The translations under genes and the position numbers were made by a program. The notes beneath the pieces were generated by a model that saw only the letters and a list, made by a program, of their open reading frames with translations, did no database searches and was not told the origin of the DNA. 46,620 bases of DNA, taken from assembly GCA_947063675.1 (NCBI GenBank), contig CAMSTM010000005.1:1-46620 (forward strand). Reading direction: 5' to 3'. Of the stretch, positions 8,153 through 15,887 are shown piece after piece. This stretch comes from an uncultured Lachnospiraceae bacterium. Lineage in GTDB: Bacteria; Bacillota; Clostridia; Lachnospirales; Lachnospiraceae. The first letter of the stretch is position 1. Every line of letters starts with the position of its first letter.

Positions 8153-9628
8153 TTAAAAATTAAAATACAGAAATTCGCTGATTTCCGACAATGACATAAT
8201 GCTCCAGAACAGAAGGATTACCGTTGTCAGGAGCTTTTGGCCGTTGAGCTTCAAGCTTTCGGTCTTTTCCTGGGTATGCCTCATGGTAAAGCAGGCCGCA
8301 AGGGAAAGTACCGTGAAGGCTGTTACCGGAAGATGCGGCCATTGTTCTAAAAGACCGCCGAGGCCGGCCATGCGCACAGTCCGGTACACAAGGCTGATTT
8401 CCACGATTCCCTGAAAATTTTCCGTGATGGGCTGGTAAATCCCCCCAAATGTACCTGAAAAGAGCCGTGTCCAAAGCCTTGCCGCGTCGCTGATGGAATC
8501 CGCGCGGAACAGGCTCCAGGCAAAGGTCACCAGTAAGAAGGTAACGCCTATTTTTATGAATTTCGGTATTTTCAGGGAAGAAATTTTGGTCTGTCTTTCA
8601 ATAACCTTTACGATTCCGTGCATCAGCCCCCATAACAGGAAGGTCCAGTTGGCGCCGTGCCACAGCCCGCTTAAAAAAAACACAATCAGAACGTTGGCGC
8701 AGGTCCTTGCCTCCCCTTTCCGGCTGCCGCCCAGAGGAATATACAGGTATCTGGTAAAAAATTTTGTCAGAGTGATATGCCACCTGTCCCAGAAATCGGA
8801 GATGGATTCGGCCTTGTAGGGAGAGTCAAAATTAAGAGGGAGTTTTAAGCCCAGCATATAACAGATTCCGTAAGCCATATCACAGTAGCCGCTGAAGTCA
8901 AAATAAATCTGCAGAGAATAGGAAACCATCACAAGAAGGGCGCTGGGCGAGTTCAGGCCGGGAATATTCCCGTAACCGATATTGACGATTCCGGCAAAGT
9001 TGTCTGCCAGAAGCACCTTTTTGGAAAGACCAAGGGCGAAGGCGTAAATTCCTCTGCACAGGTTCTCATAACGGATTTTCTGCGGGGCATTTTCGCAAAG
9101 CCGGGGAAGCAGGTCCTTGTGGTAGACGATAGGCCCCTGAGTCAGCTTGGGAAAAAAGGAGATAAAGCAAACGTACTGCAGAAAGCTGTAGTCCCCGCAC
9201 TCCCCCCTGTAAGCGTCGATTACATAGGAAATCTGCTGAAAGGTGTAAAAGCTGATGCCAAGGGGAAGAAGAAGCCTGAGCAGAGGAATATCGGCGCCGA
9301 AAGCCCGGTTGATGTTCTCAATAAAAAAGTTAGAATATTTAAAATAAAGCAGGAAACAGATATTGAGAAAAAGGGCTGTCCAAAGGAAAGTCCTTTTTTT
9401 GCGGCTGTCGCCGGCTTTGCGCATCACGGTTACAAAGCCGTAGTTTATTAAAATACTGATAAACAGAATACACAGAGAAAAAAAGTTATTATAACCGTAA
9501 AATATAAATGACACAACTGTCAGAAAGGAAAGGGCGGCCTTCGGCCTGTTCATATGGTTTAATCCGTAATAGCAGACCAGTGTCAGCGGAAGCAGCAGAA
9601 AAATAAAGAGATAGGAATGAAACAGCAT
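8153..9628 (-). CDS. MBOAT family O-acyltransferase (AlgI-like)
   Basis: A 491-residue polytopic membrane protein that typically moves an acyl group, usually acetyl, from cytoplasmic CoA across the membrane for addition to a surface polymer. The family landmarks are all present: MLFHSYLFIF start, LPLGISFYTFQQISYVIDAY, TQGPIVYH, SDFWDRWHITL (His284) and the catalytic-type histidine in SGLWHGANW (His324). Start choice: an AAAGGAT site is eight bases before the ATG at 9628 but only two before the ATG at 9634. Most MBOAT proteins of this type begin with a ML/MVF-hydrophobic pattern. It sits 18 bases downstream of a GT4 and just upstream of the SGNH partner, forming one minus-strand operon. The acceptor polymer is presumably made by the surrounding genes. 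Confidence 0.95.
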   Translation of the reverse strand: MLFHSYLFIFLLLPLTLVCYYGLNHMNRPKAALSFLTVVSFIFYGYNNFFSLCILFISILINYGFVTVMRKAGDSRKKRTFLWTALFLNICFLLYFKYSNFFIENINRAFGADIPLLRLLLPLGISFYTFQQISYVIDAYRGECGDYSFLQYVCFISFFPKLTQGPIVYHKDLLPRLCENAPQKIRYENLCRGIYAFALGLSKKVLLADNFAGIVNIGYGNIPGLNSPSALLVMVSYSLQIYFDFSGYCDMAYGICYMLGLKLPLNFDSPYKAESISDFWDRWHITLTKFFTRYLYIPLGGSRKGEARTCANVLIVFFLSGLWHGANWTFLLWGLMHGIVKVIERQTKISSLKIPKFIKIGVTFLLVTFAWSLFRADSISDAARLWTRLFSGTFGGIYQPITENFQGIVEISLVYRTVRMAGLGGLLEQWPHLPVTAFTVLSLAACFTMRHTQEKTESLKLNGQKLLTTVILLFWSIMSLSEISEFLYFNF

Positions 9629-9646
9629 ATGCATATCCTTTCAAAA

Positions 9647-10738
9647 TCAGGTTAATAACTTTCTTTCTTCATAATAAGCAATCATTTGCCCTACCCAGCG
9701 GCTTAAATCATAATACTTTATAGCCGATTTTCTAAGCCTGCTGCCCAGCCTGCTTTTTTCTTCTTCAGTGAGGCGGAGAAATTCATCGATTTTATCCGCC
9801 AAATCGGAGGGGCTTTCGCTTTTGCACCAGATGATTCCCCGGATATTAATTCCATTCTGCCCCGATATGTCGGAAGCTATCACAGGACATTTGCACCAGG
9901 CCGCCTCCACGGCGCTGTAGCAAAAACCCTCTTCCCGGCTGGGGGAGAGAAAGGCGGCCGCCTCGTCATAGTAGGCGGAGATATTTTCCGTAGGTTCAAG
10001 AAGTTTTATCCAGGCAGGTATTTTGCCCAGCTTTTCAGTGATTTTATCCTCCACGTACTTTCTGTTGGAGGATAAGCTGATACTTAAGGTCAGGTCGTCA
10101 TATTTTTTGCGGAGCAGTTCAAAAGCCTCCAGGGAGATATCCACCCCTTTTCTCTCATAGTCAAATCCGAACTGCAGAAAATTGCGCTGCCCGTATCCGC
10201 TGCGGGAGCTGTCGAGCCTGTCAAAGGCAATGGCGTTTTCAATAAAGGCAATGTCGTTTCGAAGATTTTCATCTTTCAGACTTTCCGCCACCCCGGCGCT
10301 GCAGCCGAGGAGATAGTCGCCGTGCATGGAGACTTTTTTGACAAGCTGTTTTACGGCGTTTGCGTGATAGGAGTAGTGATTGTGGTAGTGCACCACAATC
10401 GGGCGTTTATTATGGTCAAGAAGCATGGCAAGCTTGATAAGCAGCCGCTCGGCCATGCTGTCCGTAAAATGCAGATGCAGAAACAGAATCTTTTTATCCT
10501 TAAATATTTCCCGGAAAAAGCGGAATTTTGCCCCGGAGCCTTCGGGAATGAAAGAAACGGTAATTCCCGCGTCTATAAGCGTTGGAACCCAGCTGTATTT
10601 ACCGGCACTTTCGGGAAAAATAAAGTGTGATTTTATATTTTTTGCCTCAAGGCTTTTTGCCAGCGTCATCATTGACGCCAGAAAATTTCCCGGATAAGGC
10701 GCGGTGTAATTCATATAAAATAAAGCCGTATTTCTCAT
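9647..10738 (-). CDS. GT4-like glycosyltransferase
   Basis: A 363-residue GT-B protein from the ATG at 10738, chosen because an AAGGAG site lies nine bases upstream. The open frame extends 48 codons further back, but that stretch has no site and covers the promoter. The N-terminal part has HYHNHYSYH and GCSAGVAESL. The C-terminal donor domain shows FGFDYERKGVD and the EX7E motif EGFCYSAVE, then CPVIASD. It is the first gene of the minus-strand trio with the MBOAT and SGNH genes, so it may add the residue that is then O-acetylated. That link is inference from operon order. Sugar specificity is unknown. Confidence 0.87.
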   Translation of the reverse strand: MRNTALFYMNYTAPYPGNFLASMMTLAKSLEAKNIKSHFIFPESAGKYSWVPTLIDAGITVSFIPEGSGAKFRFFREIFKDKKILFLHLHFTDSMAERLLIKLAMLLDHNKRPIVVHYHNHYSYHANAVKQLVKKVSMHGDYLLGCSAGVAESLKDENLRNDIAFIENAIAFDRLDSSRSGYGQRNFLQFGFDYERKGVDISLEAFELLRKKYDDLTLSISLSSNRKYVEDKITEKLGKIPAWIKLLEPTENISAYYDEAAAFLSPSREEGFCYSAVEAAWCKCPVIASDISGQNGINIRGIIWCKSESPSDLADKIDEFLRLTEEEKSRLGSRLRKSAIKYYDLSRWVGQMIAYYEERKLLT

Positions 10739-10838
10739 GAATGATTTCTCCTTGGGAACGGTTCTGAAACAGCAAAATTTATTTTGCGTCCGTTCTCTGG
10801 TAATTTGCGATGCCGCAGGGCATGATATATATTGTTTT

Positions 10839-10867
10839 ATTGTAATCATGATTGCCGGTTCTGTCAA
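10839..10867 (-). promoter_or_regulatory. Sigma-A-type promoter of the acetylation operon
   Basis: Read on the minus strand, TTGACA (10867-10862, a perfect -35) is separated by exactly 17 bases from TACAAT (10844-10839, five of six bases). Transcription would start near 10832, giving a leader of about 95 bases before the GT4 start at 10738. A ten-base palindrome, AATCATGATT (10844-10853), touches the -10 box and could be an operator, but nothing else supports that. This is the best promoter match in the window. Confidence 0.75.
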
Positions 10868-10888
10868 TGCGGGCGGTTTCACAAAAAC

Positions 10889-10917
10889 TTGTGGTAACAG
10901 GGAATGTATGGTAAAAT
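10889..10917 (+). promoter_or_regulatory. Extended -10 promoter for the GT11 gene group
   Basis: TTGTGG (10889-10894) is followed after 17 bases by TAAAAT (10912-10917), with the extended -10 element TGG directly before it. The -35 is weak (three of six) and the -10 good (five of six). Its -35 lies only 21 bases from the -35 of the oppositely oriented promoter at 10839-10867, so the two transcription units start back-to-back. A start near 10924 would leave a short leader of about 33 bases. Confidence 0.6.
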
Positions 10918-10956
10918 AAAAAATCAGCTTTATGCAGTAGATAAGAGGTGAAAACC

Positions 10957-11916
10957 ATGAATATCATCAGGATGTCAGGGGGGCTGGGGAACCAGATGTT
11001 CCAGTACGCTCTGTACTTGAAGCTCCGCTCCATGGGAAAGGAAGTAAAATTCGACGATATCAACGAATATCGCGGCGAGAATACCCGGCCGATTATGCTG
11101 GCGGTGTTCGGGCTTGATTATCCCAGGGCAACCTGGGACGAAATCATTGAATTTACGGACGGCTCCATGAATCCTTTAAAGAGAATCCGAAGGAAGATTT
11201 TCGGAAGACGGGCGCTTGAGTACCGCGAGGAGGGATTTTTTGACCCTAAGGTGCTGAGCTTTGACTCCATGTACTTAAGGGGAAATTTTAAGAGTGAGAA
11301 GTATTTTGAGGATATTGCCGGGGAGGTCCGGTCAAACTACCAGTTTCCCTGTCTGGAAAATATGCATCTGCCGGAAAAGCTCTATAAAAATACCAGAGCC
11401 TGCCTGGACGCCATCGAGAGCACCGAGGCGGTGGGGATGCACATGTACCGCAGCGATTCCCGTCTGGACGAAGAGCTTTATGAGGGTATCTGTACAGAGA
11501 AGTATTACGAAGGAGCTGTCAGGCTGGTTCAGGAGAAATACCCCGACGCGTTTTTTTATATTTTCAGCAATGAGCCCAAGTGGGTGAAAAAATGGGTGGA
11601 CGATTTGATAGAAAGCCAGATAACGGAGGGCATGGACAGGGAAGAAATCCGCAAGCTGGAGAGCCGGTTTGTCCTGGTGGAAGCCAACACGGAGTATACC
11701 GGGTATCTGGATATGCTGCTGATGAGCAAATGCAGGCACAACATTATTTCCAATTCCAGCTTCAGCTGGTGGGCTTCCTGGCTGAACGATAATCCTGACA
11801 GGCTGGTAGTGGCGCCCGACAAGTGGATGAACGACAAGGACAGCACCGACGTTTATACAAAGGGGATGATTCTGGTGAACGCCAAAGGGCGGGTGAACAG
11901 GACGGTGAAAGAATAG
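10957..11916 (+). CDS. GT11-like (alpha-1,2-fucosyltransferase family) protein with altered HxRRxD motif
   Basis: A 319-residue protein from the ATG at 10957, with AGAGGTG six bases upstream; the frame opens at a GTG nine bases earlier without a site. The N-terminal GGLGNQMFQYALYLK and the C-terminal SNSSFSWWASWL are classic GT11 motifs. The donor-binding motif, HIRRGDY in related proteins, reads HMYRSDS here (residues 162-168), so the first arginine is replaced by Tyr while the His, second Arg and Asp remain. Next to a strongly similar paralogue at 13805-14725, it looks like a duplicated copy with changed or reduced activity. GT11 enzymes normally transfer fucose from GDP-fucose in alpha-1,2 linkage in the cytoplasm. 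Donor choice here is unproven. Confidence 0.88.
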   Translation: MNIIRMSGGLGNQMFQYALYLKLRSMGKEVKFDDINEYRGENTRPIMLAVFGLDYPRATWDEIIEFTDGSMNPLKRIRRKIFGRRALEYREEGFFDPKVLSFDSMYLRGNFKSEKYFEDIAGEVRSNYQFPCLENMHLPEKLYKNTRACLDAIESTEAVGMHMYRSDSRLDEELYEGICTEKYYEGAVRLVQEKYPDAFFYIFSNEPKWVKKWVDDLIESQITEGMDREEIRKLESRFVLVEANTEYTGYLDMLLMSKCRHNIISNSSFSWWASWLNDNPDRLVVAPDKWMNDKDSTDVYTKGMILVNAKGRVNRTVKE

Positions 11917-11974
11917 CGCGGCGGCAGGTTATGCGCATAGATTAGCGGTAAGCGGTGCGGAAGTGAGGAAAGAT

Positions 11975-13096
11975 ATGAAGGTATGTATGGTGGTTCCCGA
12001 CAGAAATGTAAAAGGCGGAATTGCCTCCGTGGTAAACGGCTACAGGGAGCAGGGGTTCGGGAACGGGTATGAAATCATTTATGTGGAGTCGTACTGCGAC
12101 GGAAGCAGGTGGAAAAAGCTTCGCAAGGCGCTGAAAGGCTATGCGGCTTTTTTGAGGGTGCTTCGCAGCAGGAAGCCGGATTTGGTGCATATTCATTCTT
12201 CCTTCGGCCCCAGCTTTTACCGGAAGATTCCTTTCATTTATATGGCCTCTTTCAAAAAAATTCCCATAATCAATCATATACACGGGGCGGAATTTGATGC
12301 CTTTTACCGGAAAGCATCGCCCCGCAAGCAGAAGCTGGTGAGGAAGGTTTACGAAAAATGCCGGATGCTGATTGCGCTTTCCGACGAGTGGAGAGGCAAT
12401 CTTGAAATGATAGTCGCGCCGGAGCGGATTACCGTGCTTGAAAATTACTGCCGGCTGCCGGGAGAGCTGCCGCCGGAGGTTTCCGCGGGAAATATGCCAG
12501 GATTTCAAGCGGAGCATCCATCGGAGTCGCCGGCGGAATATTCGGAGAAAAAGAAAAGGCAGATATTATTTCTGGGAGAGCTTGGCAAAAGAAAAGGCTG
12601 CTATGATATTCCGGAGATTTACAGAAGAACCATTGAAAAGGCGGGCAAGGTTTCCCTTGTCATGGGCGGGGACGGCGAACTTATGCAGATAAAGGCTCTT
12701 TTTGAGGAAAAGGGCTTGTCTAAAGAGGTTTCTTTTCCCGGCTGGGTGAGAGGGGAGGAAAAGGAAAGGCTCCTTAAGGAGAGCGGTATCTTTTTGTTTC
12801 CTTCTTATTATGAGGGAATGCCCATGGCGGTGCTGGAGGCTATGGCTCATAAGCTGGCCATCGTGACCACCAATGCGGGAGGGATTCCCAAACTGATAAA
12901 GGACGGCGTAACCGGGCGGCTGTGCGAGCCGGGCAATGTGGAGGAGTTATCGGATGCCCTGGCGGAGCTGCTTACGGATGAGGAGAAAAGAAAGCGCCTC
13001 GGCGAGGCGGCTTACAGGGAAGCGGCAGGGAAATACAGCATGACTTCCCATATAGAAAGGCTTCTGGCGATATACAGGCAGGTATCAGAGCAGTAA
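11975..13096 (+). CDS. GT4 glycosyltransferase
   Basis: A 373-residue GT-B enzyme from the ATG at 11975, preceded by GAGG at six bases; a GTG at 11963 is in frame but lacks a site. Motifs: [13 protein letters not shown] in the acceptor domain, [13 protein letters not shown] and [30 protein letters not shown], and EGMPMAVLE (EX7E) with [11 protein letters not shown]. The HGAEF and GGIASVV patterns place it in a different GT4 subgroup from the three CPCGG enzymes. The linker near residues 172-190 is Ser/Pro/Glu-rich. It follows the GT11-like gene by 58 bases and is probably on the same transcript. It should add one sugar to the growing unit; specificity is unknown. Confidence 0.92.
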   Translation: MKVCMVVPDRNVKGGIASVVNGYREQGFGNGYEIIYVESYCDGSRWKKLRKALKGYAAFLRVLRSRKPDLVHIHSSFGPSFYRKIPFIYMASFKKIPIINHIHGAEFDAFYRKASPRKQKLVRKVYEKCRMLIALSDEWRGNLEMIVAPERITVLENYCRLPGELPPEVSAGNMPGFQAEHPSESPAEYSEKKKRQILFLGELGKRKGCYDIPEIYRRTIEKAGKVSLVMGGDGELMQIKALFEEKGLSKEVSFPGWVRGEEKERLLKESGIFLFPSYYEGMPMAVLEAMAHKLAIVTTNAGGIPKLIKDGVTGRLCEPGNVEELSDALAELLTDEEKRKRLGEAAYREAAGKYSMTSHIERLLAIYRQVSEQ

Positions 13097-13170
13097 GAAG
13101 GCGCAGACGGCGGGAAAAGGATGACAGGACGCCGGGCGAAGCGCGGCTGTGCCGGGAAAATGAGGGAAAG

Positions 13171-13692
13171 ATGAGTCTGATTTGGAATTCGGTAAAAAGT
13201 CTTTTTTATGTACCTTTGTGGAAGCTGAAATTCGGGAGGCGTTTTCAGTCCGGCGCTTTGCAGGGACTTGAGAAAACCCGGATTGAAATCGATAAGGGGG
13301 CAAAGCTTTCGCTGGGGGAAAAAATTCAAAACAGGGGGACGCTTTATATCGGCTGCAAGAATAAAGGAAAAGTGCAGATAGGCGGCCACTGTTTTTTTAA
13401 TATCAATACGTCCATCACCTGTATGAAGGAAATCACCATAGGGGAGTATTGTAAGTTCGGCAATAATCTGGTGATTGTGGACCATGACCATGATTTTCAG
13501 GGGACGGGCGAGGAATTCCCCGGAGAGGCGGTTACCATCGGAAACCGCGTCTGGGTGGGCGCGGGCTGTGTGATTTTAAAAGGGGTGACTATTGGCGACG
13601 GCGCGGTAATCGGAGCCGGGAGCATTGTGCGGAAGGATGTTCCGGCAGGCGGGATTTATTATGACAGGAGAGAGGCTGTGATATTGCAGTAG
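13171..13692 (+). CDS. Hexapeptide-repeat (left-handed beta helix) acyltransferase
   Basis: A 173-residue protein of the LbetaH acyltransferase family, which includes maltose/galactoside O-acetyltransferases and sugar N- or O-acetyltransferases. Imperfect hexapeptides run through most of it, with [20 protein letters not shown] and [14 protein letters not shown] as the clearest rungs. HDHDF (about residues 108-112) offers the usual catalytic histidine. It would use acetyl-CoA in the cytoplasm, so its product is distinct from the extracellular acetylation expected of the MBOAT pair. The ATG has AGGGAAAG just upstream. The 73-base gap before it holds nothing I recognise. The acceptor may be a nucleotide sugar or the lipid-linked sugar. 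Confidence 0.9.
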   Translation: MSLIWNSVKSLFYVPLWKLKFGRRFQSGALQGLEKTRIEIDKGAKLSLGEKIQNRGTLYIGCKNKGKVQIGGHCFFNINTSITCMKEITIGEYCKFGNNLVIVDHDHDFQGTGEEFPGEAVTIGNRVWVGAGCVILKGVTIGDGAVIGAGSIVRKDVPAGGIYYDRREAVILQ

Positions 13693-13804
13693 GAATTCAG
13701 GCGCGGCGCGGGGAATGAAAAAGTGCGGCATAAACAGGAAAGATGCGGCCGGGGCAGGAATTTTAAGGCATGGGGATGAACGGCAATGGAAAGGGACAGG
13801 TTCT

Positions 13805-14725
13805 ATGAATATTATCAGAATGACAGGCGGCATGGGAAATCAGATGTTTCAGTATGCGTTGTATTTAAAGCTTTGCTCTCTGGGAAGGGAGGTCAGGTTT
13901 GATGATATTTCGGAATATGACCGTCCGGGTGTCCGCCCGATTATGCTGTGGGCTTTCGGCATCGATTATCCCCGGGCCAGTAAGGATGAAATAAACGAGA
14001 TAACCGACGGCTTTCTGAAATTTTCGCACAGGGTGCGCAGAAAGCTTTTCGGAAGAAGGTCAAGGGAGTATTATGAAGGGAGCTGTAACTTTGACAGGCA
14101 GGTGCTTGTGCGGGAGCCGGCCTATCTTACCGGTTATTTCCAAAGCGAAAAATACTTTAAGGATATAGAGGAACAGGTGCGGGAAGCCTTCACCTTTTCC
14201 GGGAAAATATGGGAAGGATTAGACAGCGGATTAAAAGAGCGGATGGAAGGATATCTGAAAAGGATACAGAGCGCCGTTTCCGTGGCTGTGCATATCCGCA
14301 GAGGGGATTACCTGGAAAAGGACGAAATCTATGGGGGAATCTGCACAGAGGAATATTACAAAAGGGCCATAGCGTATTTTGAGGAAAAGGAGCCCGGAGC
14401 GGTCTTTTTCCTGTTCAGCAACGAGCCTGAGTGGGTCAGGAAATGGATTTGCGATAATTATGAGGACAGTAGCCGGTTCGTTGTGGTGGAAGGCAATATG
14501 GAGGACGCCGGATATCTGGACATGTTTCTGATGAGCAAATGCCGGCATTATATTATTGCAAACTCCAGTTTCAGCTGGTGGGGAGCGTGGCTTGGCGCCG
14601 GGGAGGATAAGAGGATAATCGCCCCGTCAAAATGGTCGCAGAACCAGTGTTACACAGATATTTACACAGAAAAAATGATTAAGATTACCGAAAAGGGCGA
14701 TTTGGTGGAAAAATGGGAAAGCTGA
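13805..14725 (+). CDS. GT11 alpha-1,2-fucosyltransferase-like glycosyltransferase
   Basis: A 306-residue protein from the ATG at 13805. The frame is open 30 codons further upstream, but paralogues begin with this MNIIR sequence. GGMGNQMFQYALYLK, VAVHIRRGDYLE (intact HxRRxD) and SNSSFSWWGAWL mark a full GT11 enzyme, which usually moves fucose from GDP-fucose in alpha-1,2 linkage. It matches the protein at 10957-11916 almost residue for residue over the first 50 positions, so the two are a local duplication with a GT4 and an acetyltransferase in between. The 112 bases before the start show no clear promoter. Its end overlaps the next gene by 13 bases, implying coupled translation. Confidence 0.92.
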   Translation: MNIIRMTGGMGNQMFQYALYLKLCSLGREVRFDDISEYDRPGVRPIMLWAFGIDYPRASKDEINEITDGFLKFSHRVRRKLFGRRSREYYEGSCNFDRQVLVREPAYLTGYFQSEKYFKDIEEQVREAFTFSGKIWEGLDSGLKERMEGYLKRIQSAVSVAVHIRRGDYLEKDEIYGGICTEEYYKRAIAYFEEKEPGAVFFLFSNEPEWVRKWICDNYEDSSRFVVVEGNMEDAGYLDMFLMSKCRHYIIANSSFSWWGAWLGAGEDKRIIAPSKWSQNQCYTDIYTEKMIKITEKGDLVEKWES

Positions 14726-15738
14726 TTTCCGTGATAGTGACGGCTTATAATATAGAAGGTTATATTTCCCGATGTCTGGACAGCCTGCTTGGGCAGAGCT
14801 ATGACAATCTGGAAATTATTGTGGTGGACGACGGCTCGTCTGATGCTACAGGGAGGATTTGCGACGGATACGCGGAAAGAAACAGTCATATCTGTGTGAT
14901 TCACCAGCCGGGCAATCTGGGGGTTGCCGAGGCAAGAAACGCGGGAGTTGCCGCTGCTGCCGGCGATTATATAGGGTTTGTGGACGGCGACGACCAGGCG
15001 GAGCCTTCCATGTTCGAGGAGATGCTAAGAGCCTGTGAGGAAACGGACAGCGAGATGGCAGTCTGTTCCTACCGGCAGAGCCTGAACGGGGAAGGGAAAA
15101 GCGCAGAGACGCAGGAGACATTTACCGGACTGAGGTATGTCCTTACCGGCGGTGAGGCTCTTGAAATTTATATCTGCGACAATAAGCCCTGGCATATTTA
15201 CCATTCCGTGTGGAGTAAGCTTTTCCGCAGGGATGTGACGGAAGGGCTGAGATTTCCGCCGGGGAGGGAATCGGAGGATATTATGTATACCACAAGGGCG
15301 CTTCTTAAGATAAGCCGCTGTGTGTTTGTGGATAAGCCGCTCTATCATTATCTGGTGAACCGGGAAACCAGCATCATGAACCACAAGCTGCAGGAGAGGA
15401 GGTTTAAGGATGAGATTCCCTTCTGGAAGGAGCAGATAACCTGCCTTAAGGAGGCGGGGTACGGGGAGCTTTCCGAAAAAGCGGCGTATCATTTTTACCG
15501 CACTATGCTGTTTTACTATGTGGATTTCAGAGACAGAAAGATGAAGGAGGCCGCGGCCTCTCTTGCGGCGCTGCTTAAGGGAGAGAAGGGAGAAATCAGG
15601 AGAATTTACGGAAACAGTTTTGCGGCTTTCGGGGATAAGGTAAGGATGAGGACAATGCTGGCCTGTCCGGGAGGGTATTATCTGTTGGTAAAAGGGTATG
15701 AGAGGGTTGTGATACCGTTGCGGACGGGGAGGAAGTAG
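14713..15738 (+). CDS. GT2 glycosyltransferase (GT-A fold)
   Basis: A 341-residue family 2 enzyme. The N-terminal half is typical: LISVIVTAYN, LEIIVVDDGSSDAT, AEARNAGVAAAAGDYIGFVDGDD, where VDGDD supplies the metal and nucleotide-binding acidic residues. The C-terminal half (KLFRRDV, ESEDIMY, YHYLVNRETSIM) is the pattern common to capsule GT2 enzymes. It starts inside the end of the GT11 gene with GGTGG as a likely ribosome site. It is the last gene before a 149-base gap that contains a promoter. Inverting transferase activity on a lipid-linked acceptor is expected; the sugar is not predictable. Confidence 0.93.
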   Translation: MGKLISVIVTAYNIEGYISRCLDSLLGQSYDNLEIIVVDDGSSDATGRICDGYAERNSHICVIHQPGNLGVAEARNAGVAAAAGDYIGFVDGDDQAEPSMFEEMLRACEETDSEMAVCSYRQSLNGEGKSAETQETFTGLRYVLTGGEALEIYICDNKPWHIYHSVWSKLFRRDVTEGLRFPPGRESEDIMYTTRALLKISRCVFVDKPLYHYLVNRETSIMNHKLQERRFKDEIPFWKEQITCLKEAGYGELSEKAAYHFYRTMLFYYVDFRDRKMKEAAASLAALLKGEKGEIRRIYGNSFAAFGDKVRMRTMLACPGGYYLLVKGYERVVIPLRTGRK

Positions 15739-15785
15739 GTGGGCTAGAGTGAGGGGACACGCTCAGAAAGATGTATTTATCCCAT

Positions 15786-15814
15786 TTGCCCAAATCTCTA
15801 ATGCATGGTATAAT
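15786..15814 (+). promoter_or_regulatory. Extended -10 sigma-A promoter upstream of ABC exporter
   Basis: TTGCCC (15786-15791), 17 bases, then a perfect TATAAT (15809-15814) preceded by the extended TGG element. It lies in the 149-base gap between the GT2 gene and the ABC exporter, with a strong AAAGGAG site just before the exporter ATG at 15888. The leader would be about 65 bases. The spacer and -10 read AATGCATGGTATAAT, nearly the same as AATGTATGGTAAAAT in the promoter at 10889-10917. No terminator hairpin is visible upstream, so read-through from the previous operon is possible. Confidence 0.7.
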
Positions 15815-15887
15815 CTGACAAAGCAATTATCATATTTGAAATATTGAGTTTCAGAAGCGGAAACATCCATATACACAAAGGAGCTCC

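Noticed and set aside
15739-15785. A terminator between the GT2 gene and the exporter promoter.
   Set aside because: I found no stem-loop followed by a T run; short GC-rich patches do not pair convincingly.
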